From the NCBI RefSeq assembly GCF_001701025.1, contig NZ_CP016793.1:5394001-5458000 (forward strand): a stretch of DNA of 64,000 nt, given 5' to 3'. Shown here in pieces: positions 9,312 to 17,314 of this stretch (positions are counted from its first letter, which is position 1; the number at the start of each line of letters is the position of its first letter). Source of the stretch: Lentzea guizhouensis (GTDB taxonomy: Bacteria > Actinomycetota > Actinomycetes > Mycobacteriales > Pseudonocardiaceae). Both the position numbers and the translations under genes were made by a program. Below the pieces are notes generated by a model that saw nothing but the letters and a program-made list of their open reading frames with translations, did no database searches and was not told the origin of the DNA.

Positions 9312-10718
9312 ATGGACCACGAAAGTGTGACCAGATGGAAGCAGCGGTTCGCCGCAGGCCGGAACCAAGCCTTCTGGGCAACCAACACCCGCATGCTCAC
9401 CGATGATGCACGCGACAACCGTGGTGAAGATCTGCGGAGCAAGCTGAAGAACTTCACCTACTGGGCTGAGTACAGCGCGAAGCACCCAGAGGCAACCAAC
9501 GCGGACATGCTCGCGGACTTCGTGGAGGACCTGAGCAGGATTGCTGGGAACTACGGTGCACTCGACGAAGCAGACGTGATCACGGCGCTTGATCACGCGA
9601 TCGAGATGCGTCAACGTGACAACGGTCCGACGTCGGCGCTGCACCGGGCGAAGGCTCGATACCTGTCGACGCTGCAACTTGAGCACGAGGGGCGTGAGCC
9701 CGCGCTTGTCGCGGCGTTGAACGACGCGGAAGAAGGTACGGCTGAGTGGGGCGATGTCGTCGTCGACTACACCTGGCTGCATCTCGACGTGAGCCGGTAC
9801 GACCGTGCAATGGAGATGATCGATCGGCTACGAACTGCCATGCCGGAGGACCTATTCGAGCGGAAGTATCGATGTGCGCACCTGACCATGTCGGCCGTGG
9901 CGCTGTTCACTTCATTCAAGGATCTGCGAAAATCCAAGGAATTGCTCGAACAGGCTTGTGGATATGAGGCCAACGCGCGAAACGATTTAGATCTGTGCAG
10001 ATGGCTGGCGACTGCGTTTCACTACCGTGCTCGCATCGCCGAGGTTCAGCGTGACTTCGCAAAAGCCATCTCGCTCTACCTGCGCGGCAAAGAGCTCCAA
10101 GATAGATGCCCAGAGCACCTGAAGTCGGTGGGTTACATCCACCTCAGATTGTCGGAACCGCTCCTGGCGGTCGGGCTACTCGGCCCTGCTAGACAACACC
10201 TCGACGCTGCTTACCGCATGTTCCTGCTCTCTGCAGATCACAGCTCCGGTCGGCTTCAAGTCGAGCTTGGTTTCGCGGCTCTCAGCGCGGCCGAAGGTGA
10301 CTTCGGCGGAGCGTTCGACACAGTTCAGCGAAGTAGACGCAAGTGTCGTGACGTTGACTTTTGGCGGGGTGAACTGCTGTGCCTTGGCTTCCAGTTAGCG
10401 TTACAAGTGCGTCGACGCCAAGTGTCCTCGATACTGGGCACTTTGATCGACATCCTTCGCACGATTCGAGGTGGGGAGCTGGGCCGGAATAACGTCGTCC
10501 GGCTCTTCGGGAAGCTTCCTGTCGTGCTCCCCATCGTCGTGCGCCGGATGTCCTCGCGATTGCTGCGCGAAGATGGCACCAAGCCCGCGATTTTGTCGCG
10601 ATGCCCCTGCAGCCTGCATGAGGCAGGCAGTGATAGGCAGTCTCCTCGAAAATCTAGGCAAGACGGCCTGGGCATACGCGGAGGCAGGTGTCCGGCGCGG
10701 CGTCACCTTCGTCTATAG
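9312..10718 (+). CDS. TPR-like helical repeat protein, probable sensor partner of the STAND ATPase
   Basis: 468 residues, almost all amphipathic helices with TPR-like spacing (for example DFAKAISLYLRGKEL). It starts at ATG 9312 after GAGGGGCGACTC, 18 bp behind the NB-ARC gene, and is surely in the same operon. The last ~45 residues are Arg/Ser/Cys-rich and unlike the rest. The +1 frame carries a more protein-like helical stretch over 10610-10720, so the 3' end may be frameshifted or eroded. No catalytic motif was seen. A ligand- or partner-sensing role is inferred from repeats next to a STAND ATPase. Confidence 0.65.
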   Translation: MDHESVTRWKQRFAAGRNQAFWATNTRMLTDDARDNRGEDLRSKLKNFTYWAEYSAKHPEATNADMLADFVEDLSRIAGNYGALDEADVITALDHAIEMRQRDNGPTSALHRAKARYLSTLQLEHEGREPALVAALNDAEEGTAEWGDVVVDYTWLHLDVSRYDRAMEMIDRLRTAMPEDLFERKYRCAHLTMSAVALFTSFKDLRKSKELLEQACGYEANARNDLDLCRWLATAFHYRARIAEVQRDFAKAISLYLRGKELQDRCPEHLKSVGYIHLRLSEPLLAVGLLGPARQHLDAAYRMFLLSADHSSGRLQVELGFAALSAAEGDFGGAFDTVQRSRRKCRDVDFWRGELLCLGFQLALQVRRRQVSSILGTLIDILRTIRGGELGRNNVVRLFGKLPVVLPIVVRRMSSRLLREDGTKPAILSRCPCSLHEAGSDRQSPRKSRQDGLGIRGGRCPARRHLRL

Positions 10719-11175
10719 CAACTCCGTTGCTCCACACCTTCTCGGTCATGGACGCGCACCCTTCCAATCCGGACGCGCTGCGGGTATCAGCTCGCTCTCT
10801 GCTTGGACACGCGGTGGTGGCGTTTAACCTCAACACCAACTCCGAACATCGCGGACCTCTACTGCAACGCTGCCAAGGCACTGATTGGTCTGTTCCTGCT
10901 GACCTCGGCGACAGGGGCGACCTGACGAACAATGAGCCAGGTTTACTACCACATTTACGACCGAGGCCTTGAGGTCGGAGGACGGCGGACACCCTAGAGA
11001 CTCCGGTCTGCCCAGGTCATAGGCGTCCGCGGTGAGGATTATGGCAAGACCAAACCCCGTGACCTCTTCGGTAGGGGCGAAGAGATCACGCGCTGGATGG
11101 GTGACAACCCGCTGACCTGCGGATTCGAGGTCCGCAGACCTGAGGTTGTCAGGGCAGTTCTGCCCTACGCAACGC

Positions 11176-11212
11176 AGACGGCCTGCCGATGGATTCCATC
11201 GGCAGGCCGTCT
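11176..11212 (-). terminator. Perfect 17-bp hairpin, relic tRNA-Val terminator
   Basis: The arms at 11176-11192 and 11196-11212 are perfectly complementary around a 3-nt loop. The hairpin lies just beyond the 3' end of the truncated tRNA copy, as the matching hairpin at 34640-34672 lies beyond the intact tRNA. The two hairpins differ by a compensatory base-pair change, so the structure seems to matter. Confidence 0.7.
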
Positions 11213-11231
11213 GATCAGGTAAAACACACTG

Positions 11232-11274
11232 TGGGCGATACTGGGATCGAACCAGTGACCTCTTCGGTGTGAAC
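11232..11274 (-). other. Truncated tRNA-Val 3' portion (candidate attachment site)
   Basis: These 43 bp are identical to the 3' part of the tRNA-Val(CAC) gene at 34694-34736, running from the anticodon loop to the discriminator base. The match stops abruptly at 11275, so no complete tRNA can form. Such a duplicated tRNA 3' end is the standard trace of site-specific integration into a tRNA gene. The core may extend a further ~10 bp leftward (AAACACACTG is also shared). Confidence 0.85.
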
Positions 11275-11590
11275 GGGTCCTGTCGGGTGTCATGTGGTCT
11301 GGTCAGTCTCAGTATTTGTGTCCTGAACTGCATGAATTACCTGATCGCCTCTCAGGGAGGTCTCGGCATCTCACTGGTAGCCGGTCGTTTCAGCTACCAG
11401 ATTTACTACCGGTCTGAGGCGGGCGCTGGTCGCGGCAGGCGCGCATATTGGTCTAGGCATCGCGCTTTGGCCGGTGCGCCTGCTGCGTTTGGCGCGGCGA
11501 TTGCTGGCCTCGTCGGTTCAGCAACGGGCTGCCGCCGCTTGCACACCCTCCGAAGGGCCGCAGTCTCACACTGAGGCTCGGTGCTATGTC

Positions 11591-11620
11591 GTGGGTCCGC
11601 CGCCAAGGCGGCGGACCCAC
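11591..11620 (-). terminator. Strong hairpin terminator, 14-bp perfect stem
   Basis: The arms GTGGGTCCGCCGCC and its complement flank a 2-nt loop. It lies 36 bp beyond the stop of the minus-strand gene ending at 11656 and very likely terminates that transcript. Confidence 0.75.
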
Positions 11621-11655
11621 GAGTCATCGGTCGTTCTCAGGTCTGGGGCTGTCGC

Positions 11656-12822
11656 TCACTCCAGTTGTCCGAGATCGATCAACGGAGAAAAGTCGGCGGG
11701 CCGGCGGCGGGAAAGCAGGTTCAGCGCTGTGACTAGGGATTCGATTGATGCTGCTCTGATGGCCGTGACCGTCATTTCACCGAAGTCAGTGTCGAGACCC
11801 GCATCTTGATCGTCACCGATTCGGCGGATCTTCAGCTTGGGTACCTGAAAGGTGTCCTCAAGGGAGCTGCGGATCAGTCCGATGTTGCGGCTGACGTCGC
11901 CGCTCTGCTCTGCGCTGACCTGGATCCGTCGCGATACGCCTCGAAGGTCGGCGGCATCCAGAGCGAATTCCGCGAGCAGTGGCGCGATGTCGTCCCAGTG
12001 TGCAGCAATTCCGTCGATCCGTCCCTGCAGACGCCGGGCGTCCGAGGCCACGTTGACCTTCCAACAGCCGACCGTGGCCGTGATGTACTTCCGGCTCGTT
12101 ACTCGCCAGGTCGGCAGAGTGTGCGAATCATCGTGCTGAGCCGCAGCTTCAACAGGCGCGCCGTCATCTTGATCGGCGTCATTGTCGATCACGAGCTGGG
12201 CTCGTTCGGCAGATCAGGTCGCTGCGTTCGCCACGACCAAGGGGCCGACGTTCACGCCCTCGAGTGAGGTCGCCATGGCTTCGAGCCGCTCAAGGGACAT
12301 CATCGAACCGATGTGTGTCCACAACGCGCGCTTTGCGATCGAGCCCGGATCGGACAGCAGGTAGGGCAGCAGAACTGCGAGTTCGCTGTCGGACATCCGC
12401 CCGGTTGACTCAGGTACGTCCAGCGACTCGTCGTCTGATGAGTCGAAGTGCAGCAGTTCTGCCGCTCGGTTCAGCCGAAGTGCAGCGTCGAAGGTGAAAG
12501 TGGCGCTGGTGCGCTCCTGAAAGGACCGAAGGAACCGCTGGCTGATGCCGCCCTCGCCGACTTCCGGGGTCGTGCCCTGGATGAGCGACGCGGCGTCTTC
12601 GAGCGTGAGCAGCCCTCGGCCGCCCTTCACGAGATTGGTTTGAACCAGGCGCACCAGAGGCTCTTCGGCGCGGCTCGGGGACGCTCCGAAACTCGCCGGA
12701 GCTGCCACTTCGGACAGCGCTGCTACATCAGTGAGGAGGACGCGTTGCTCTTCGAGGACTTGCTGCAGCACGCTCTCCGCGTCGCCGGACGGTTCTGCTG
12801 AGGAGCCGATCGACACCCTCAT
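11656..12822 (-). pseudogene. Unknown gene interrupted by an in-frame TGA
   Basis: Two adjacent open frames, 12822-12214 and 12192-11656, lie in the same reading frame, separated by a single TGA at 12216-12214. The codons between the stop and the GTG at 12192 read as normal protein (SAERAQLV), and no ribosome site precedes that GTG. I therefore read this as one gene of ~388 codons with a nonsense change, perhaps TGG to TGA. The first part is helical (MSLERLEAMATSLEG) and the second has a beta-rich segment with WRVTSRKYITATVG. The family is not recognised. The alternative is two separate proteins of 202 and 178 residues. A strong terminator follows. Confidence 0.6.
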
Positions 12823-13264
12823 CGGTTCGTGTAGCGAGTGCGCGTACTTCGTCCGTTGTGGAGCGCCTTAGTCAGTTGCGGATGAAGACGGGCACCACCG
12901 CAGTGGCGTCAGTAGAGCAGAAGATGCTTCCGGCTCAACGCGTAAAATTCGATGTGACCTCGAATGATTCTGTTTTCGAGTTGGGCAGATCATGGTCGTT
13001 GGGACTGGTTCGCGCTCAGGTGGAATTGTCGCGCTGGGTAGTCGTCAGGTCAGGGTGTTGTGCTTCTGCAGGCGTGCCGAAGGCCCGTTGTCTGTGTGAC
13101 CAACGGGCCTTCGGTGTGAGGAGAGCGATCAACCGATCTGATCAGGCATCGCCCGCACTTCGACCTCTGCGAAGTGTCGCCACGTATCACTCGATCGAGT
13201 GAATGATGCACGAGACGGTGTGTTGCTTCCAGAACGGCCGCATAGCGCTGTTAAGGGAAGCGGT
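12823..13264. other. Intergenic region with a terminator-like hairpin
   Basis: No credible gene is seen in these 442 bp. A 14-bp perfect stem (13077-13090 with 13101-13114, 10-nt loop) stands in the middle. It may insulate the interrupted gene on the left from the SARP-like gene on the right. Confidence 0.5.
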
Positions 13265-13444
13265 CTACCTCCTCTGGCGGCGCCGCAGCGACGTGCATCG
13301 GCGGATCACCACGGTCTTCGTCTGTCGGCCGGGGTTGGCGGGAGTGACCTCTGGCCTGCGGGAACCCCTTTTCGGCACGCCGCGCGGGGGCCAGGACCGC
13401 TTGAGGCGCTTGCCGTTGGAGCAGGTCGCCCTGGTGTTCGTCAT
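13265..13444 (-). CDS. Candidate 59-residue highly basic peptide
   Basis: It starts at ATG 13444-13442 after a very good ribosome site (CAGGAGACGAACC) and encodes 59 residues, of which roughly a third are Arg or Lys, ending RRRQRR. It lies divergent to the SARP-like regulator that starts at 13662. No family is recognised. Arg-rich shadow frames are common in high-GC DNA, so the ribosome site is the main argument for a real gene. Confidence 0.35.
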   Translation of the reverse strand: MTNTRATCSNGKRLKRSWPPRGVPKRGSRRPEVTPANPGRQTKTVVIRRCTSLRRRQRR

Positions 13445-13661
13445 GGTTCGTCTCCTGGAGATTCCTGGGAATTCACCGACCGATGCGGGATTGGACCACG
13501 TCTTCCGGCCGGTTCGGAGCGGAGCTTGGCACACCTGCCGCCATCCGGGCCGACGGCGAGCATGGGTGAAGTATGGGTTGAGACTTTGGGCGCCGGCAGC
13601 AGAATCTGTTTGTGCCAGTCGCCGGCCTGTCGGCACGGCAGTCCTACCCGTAGGAGAAGCA

Positions 13662-16472
13662 GTGCGGATTGATTTGCTCGGGCAGTTCACCGTTCACCGG
13701 GACGAAACAATGGTCGTCATCAGGCCTCAGCACCGGGTCGTGCTCGTGATCGCGGTGCTCTCGCCCGGCCAGGCGGCGCCGAACGACCGGATCTCCAACG
13801 CCCTGTGGCCGGGCGGACCTTCGAAGTCGGTACCCGACGTGACCCGGGAACTGCGCGAAGCCCTGCCCGAAGTCAGGCAGGTGCTCAACGTCAAGGGGAA
13901 GTGCGTGCTGCAGCTCAACCCCGATGACGTCGACATCCTCCGGGTCAGGCGCAACGTGACCGCGGCCAAGTTCACGGTCGAGCGCGAGCGACTGGAACTG
14001 CTCCGAGCCGCGGTGGCGGAGTGGCAGGGACCGCCCTTGACGGGCCCTGAGTGGGACGGCTACGACCTGGCAGCGGAACGGAAGCAGCTGGATGAGGAGT
14101 GGTTGAGCACCACCGTCGACTTCCTCCACGCCCTTCAGGACTGCGAGGAGGACCTGGAGTTCGACAGGGAGCTCCACAAGGCCCTGGACCAATGGCCGGG
14201 TGCGCATGGCCTGGTCACCCTCAAGGTGAAGACCCTCATCAACTCGGGCAGGTCGTCCGAGGCGGTGCGGTTCCTCCAGGACTGCATTCGTGATCACGGT
14301 GACGACCGCGGTCGACTGGAGGAGCTGATGAACGAACTGACTCTGCCCGGCTCTGCCCAGCTCGAACCGGTCGTGCCGAAGCAACTCCCTGGGCAGCACG
14401 TGCACCTGCACGGCCGTGGACCGCTCGAGCAGGAACTGGACGCACGCCTGCTCGGCGTGAACGAGCGCAGTGCCCCGGTCGTGGTGCTCCACGGCATGGC
14501 GGGGGTGGGCAAGTCCCAGCTCGCGAGGTCGTGGGCGGATTCGAGGAGCGAACACTTCGCCGGCGGGATCCTCCACGCCGAGATGCGGGGGTTCGGTCCG
14601 AAGGAAGCTGCCCGGCCTCAGGAGGTGCTCGAACAGTTCCTCGTCGAACTGGGGGTGTCCTCGCCCGTTCGCACGCTGGACGGGATGATCTCCACCTTCC
14701 GCACGGTGACCGCAGGGAGGAACCTGCTCGTCGTCTTGGACGACGCCCGCGACGCCGACCAAGTTCGACCGCTTCTGCCAGGGATCGGCTGCGCCGCCCT
14801 GCTCACCAGCAGGATGCGCCTCGACGGCCTCGTAGTGCACGAGGGAGCTGTCCAGTGCCTGGTCGAGCCGTTCGATGAGAAAACGGCGTGTGACGTCCTC
14901 ATGCGCCTCGCGCATCTCCGCACTGACAGCAATCCGCTGGTGGAGGACATTGTCTGCTTCACCGGCGGACTTGCCCTCGCGCTCGCGATCGTCGCCGCTG
15001 TGATCAAGACCCGGCCGGAGGCCGACGGAGTACTCCGGGGCATCCGCGATGGCTTGCGGGAGCAGCGGACCCGCCTGGACACGTTGAAGCTGGAGGGGGA
15101 CGAGAACCTGGACATGCGTGCGGTCCTGTCGTACTCGTATGACCACCTGAGTGCCGAGGCCAAGACCTTGCTCTGCCTCATCGCCCACCACCCCGGCCCG
15201 ACCATCAGCTCGGCCGCGATCTCCGCCATCGCCGAGCCCGATGCGAGGACCAGGATCGGCGAACTCACCGCACTTCATCTCGTCGAGGAACCCGAGTTCG
15301 AGCGGTTCCGCGTCCACGACCTGATCCGGACGTTCGCGCTGGAGCAGACCGACGTGCTGGACGGCCAGGCGCGGGATCGGACCAGCCAACGCCTGCTGAG
15401 TCACCTGCTGCGGAACGCGTGGACCTGCGATCAGGTGCTGGTACCCGGCCGTAGGCTGCCGGTCGATGTTTCTGCCAACCTCCCCGTCGTCCGAGTCGAC
15501 ACGATCGATCAGGCGACCCGGTGGTTCGAGCAGGAGCAGAAGACGATCAGCATGGCCGTCGACCACGCCGTTGAGATCGGCGACGACCACCACACCTGGC
15601 TGCTCGCAGCCGCCTTCGCCACCTACCTGTGGCACCGCGATCACTACCACGAGGCGGAGCGCATCCTGGAACACGCGGGAAAGGCGGTGGAGCGGCTGCG
15701 CAAGGACGGTGGCGCGGGCGCGGTACCGACAGCGGCGGACGAAGCCTTCGTGTATAGGCTCCTGGCGGGCTCCCGTCGTGGGATGCGGTCACCCAAAGCT
15801 CAAGGCGCGCAGGCCAGGGCCATCCAGCTGAGCCGGGCCGCGGGGGACCACTACGGGGTGGCCTACGGGCACATCGGGCTGGCTGTACTGCGAGCCGAGG
15901 AGAACGACTTCGCCGCTGCGGTGTCCGAGTACCTGTTGGCTTTGGAGGTCTTCCGCGAACTCGGCGAGCGGCTGGGCGAGGCGGATGCTCTTTCCGGTCT
16001 GGCGATGGCGCTCGTCGACCTCGGTCGATTCACCGAGGCCGGCGAGCGCGTGAGGGCGGCGCTGGCGATCTACGAAAAGGATCTCGACGTCAACGCTCGG
16101 GCCAACGCCATGGTGATCCTGGGGAGGGTGCACGCCGGGGAAGGCAACCTCGGTCGTGCCGCGGCCGTGTTCGACACCGCCGTCGCCGAGTACCGGAAGC
16201 TGGACCGGGCCAACCGCGAGGCGCCGGCCCAGGTGCACCTGGGCGAAGTCCTGTTCGCGGATCACCGAGTGGTCGAAGGACAGGCGGCTCTCGACCGCGC
16301 GCGCGAGCTCTATTCGGCCCTGGCGGACGAGAAGGGGCTCGCCCAGGTCGAAAGGCTCACGACGACATGGGGACACGCTCCTGGCGCTGGAGTCGCTCCC
16401 ACCACCAACGCATCGGGTCGTGGCTCAGCCTCGGCGGAGCGGGGAAAGGGTCGTCCGGCAGCACCGCGCTGA
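13662..16472 (+). CDS. SARP/AfsR-like STAND regulator with TPR repeats
   Basis: 936 residues from GTG 13662, chosen for the TAGGAG site just upstream. The N-terminal ~95 residues resemble the OmpR-type DNA-binding domain of SARPs (IDLLGQFTVHRDE). A BTAD-like helical region follows. The central NB-ARC ATPase has Walker A HGMAGVGKSQLA and Walker B NLLVVLDDA, with a TSR sensor. From ~600 on come TPR helices. Members of this class switch gene expression in response to a ligand or partner; the target here is unknown. The final ~38 residues overlap the convergent kinase gene by 116 bp, and the low-complexity tail looks like an extension. It sits directly before the kinase and the pPIWI_RE operon, so it may regulate them (inference). 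Confidence 0.8.
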   Translation: MRIDLLGQFTVHRDETMVVIRPQHRVVLVIAVLSPGQAAPNDRISNALWPGGPSKSVPDVTRELREALPEVRQVLNVKGKCVLQLNPDDVDILRVRRNVTAAKFTVERERLELLRAAVAEWQGPPLTGPEWDGYDLAAERKQLDEEWLSTTVDFLHALQDCEEDLEFDRELHKALDQWPGAHGLVTLKVKTLINSGRSSEAVRFLQDCIRDHGDDRGRLEELMNELTLPGSAQLEPVVPKQLPGQHVHLHGRGPLEQELDARLLGVNERSAPVVVLHGMAGVGKSQLARSWADSRSEHFAGGILHAEMRGFGPKEAARPQEVLEQFLVELGVSSPVRTLDGMISTFRTVTAGRNLLVVLDDARDADQVRPLLPGIGCAALLTSRMRLDGLVVHEGAVQCLVEPFDEKTACDVLMRLAHLRTDSNPLVEDIVCFTGGLALALAIVAAVIKTRPEADGVLRGIRDGLREQRTRLDTLKLEGDENLDMRAVLSYSYDHLSAEAKTLLCLIAHHPGPTISSAAISAIAEPDARTRIGELTALHLVEEPEFERFRVHDLIRTFALEQTDVLDGQARDRTSQRLLSHLLRNAWTCDQVLVPGRRLPVDVSANLPVVRVDTIDQATRWFEQEQKTISMAVDHAVEIGDDHHTWLLAAAFATYLWHRDHYHEAERILEHAGKAVERLRKDGGAGAVPTAADEAFVYRLLAGSRRGMRSPKAQGAQARAIQLSRAAGDHYGVAYGHIGLAVLRAEENDFAAAVSEYLLALEVFRELGERLGEADALSGLAMALVDLGRFTEAGERVRAALAIYEKDLDVNARANAMVILGRVHAGEGNLGRAAAVFDTAVAEYRKLDRANREAPAQVHLGEVLFADHRVVEGQAALDRARELYSALADEKGLAQVERLTTTWGHAPGAGVAPTTNASGRGSASAERGKGRPAAPR

Positions 16473-17256
16473 GCTCATCGCGGACCTCGGCCGCCGCGGG
16501 GCGATCCGCCGGATCCCATTCGAGCATCGCGATGCAGAGCCGTCTCACAATAGGGTCGACGTTCACGAGCTTGTCGATCGGAATCGGGCGACGAGCCATC
16601 GCGTAACCGGTCTCGTTGATGAACGGAAACTCCATGGTCAACATTCGGAACAGCAAGCACCCAGCGGAAAAGATGTCGAGGCTGGGTTCGACGACTCCAT
16701 GCGAGGCAGCTTCCGGTGGGAGGTAGCCAAAAGTGCCCGCGAGTGTTTCTGGGACTTCACCGGCGGGTGTGGAACTTCCGAGGTCGATCAGCGTGACCAC
16801 GCCCCGCCGGGAGATCAACGCGTTCTCGAGCTTGACGTCCCGGTGCACGAAGCCGAATGCGTGGACCTGTTGCAGGACGGTGCACAACTGTACAAGCACC
16901 GCAGCGGAGCGAAGCGAGGACACGGGCTGCGTCCGGTCCACGAACTCGGCGAGGTCGAATCCGTCGACGCGTTCCATGACGAAGTAGGTGCGCCCGAGAT
17001 GTTCGCCGAAATCAAGAAGAGTTATGACACCGCTGATTTTGTCGAGTGAAGTTCCCAGGCTGAATTCGTGGAGCGCGCCCTTGCCGTCGAGGACATAGTC
17101 GTTGGTGGACTCCAGATATCGTGGATGCTGGATCTTAAGAGCCAGGACGGCTTTTGAGCGCCGATCCAGAACTTCGTACACCTCTCCGCCGGTGCCTTCG
17201 CCCAATTCGCGGCGGACCTGGTAATGCTCGCCGATTACATGACCTGGCGTGAACAC
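16357..17256 (-). CDS. Serine/threonine protein kinase
   Basis: 299 residues forming a complete Hanks-type kinase without membrane or sensor domains. Visible motifs: glycine loop GEGTGGEV, lysine in LALKIQ, catalytic loop HRDVKLEN, and DLG in place of DFG (IDLGSS). The activation segment ends in PPE, and the C-lobe has DIFSAGC. The start ATG 17256 leaves 58 bp to the divergent nuclease gene, so the two probably share a promoter region. A soluble kinase beside a SARP-STAND gene and a nuclease/helicase operon suggests phospho-control of the island. That role is inferred. Confidence 0.85.
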   Translation of the reverse strand: MFTPGHVIGEHYQVRRELGEGTGGEVYEVLDRRSKAVLALKIQHPRYLESTNDYVLDGKGALHEFSLGTSLDKISGVITLLDFGEHLGRTYFVMERVDGFDLAEFVDRTQPVSSLRSAAVLVQLCTVLQQVHAFGFVHRDVKLENALISRRGVVTLIDLGSSTPAGEVPETLAGTFGYLPPEAASHGVVEPSLDIFSAGCLLFRMLTMEFPFINETGYAMARRPIPIDKLVNVDPIVRRLCIAMLEWDPADRPAAAEVRDELSAVLPDDPFPAPPRLSHDPMRWWWERLQRQERVPMSS

Positions 17257-17314
17257 GGTGAACGCTCCGTTTCCGAAATTTCTCTCAGTGCGAATCTACT
17301 TGAAAGGTGTGCAC
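17257..17314. promoter_or_regulatory. Divergent promoter region, kinase / pPIWI_RE operon
   Basis: 58 bp separate the kinase start from the nuclease start. An AAAGG ribosome site precedes ATG 17315. The space is short, so any promoters must overlap within it or lie inside the coding regions. Confidence 0.4.

Larger units (their letters stand above)
10880..11274. repeat. Left copy of a ~395-bp imperfect direct repeat ending in tRNA-Val
   Basis: This segment aligns along its length with 34343-34736. It shares the hairpins, the GTGACCTCTTCGGT box and the last ~55 bp. Identity is high near the tRNA end and lower toward 10880. It contains a 7-bp-stem hairpin at 11117-11137, conserved in both copies, and a degenerate second copy of the tRNA anticodon-arm sequence near 11058-11073. 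Bases 10719-10879, between the TPR gene and this repeat, show nothing coding. Confidence 0.85.

Noticed and set aside
11269..11574. Plus-strand frame of 101 codons just inside the island
   Set aside because: It begins inside the tRNA fragment, has no ribosome site and resembles no protein.
13203..13661. Upstream extension of the SARP-like gene
   Set aside because: The GTG at 13662 has a near-perfect ribosome site and the SARP domain starts right there; the upstream codons are not protein-like.
13644..15674. Minus-strand frame of 676 codons opposite the SARP-STAND gene
   Set aside because: Shadow frame of GC-rich coding DNA (His/Arg/Gln-rich), no start signal; the plus strand has clear NB-ARC motifs.
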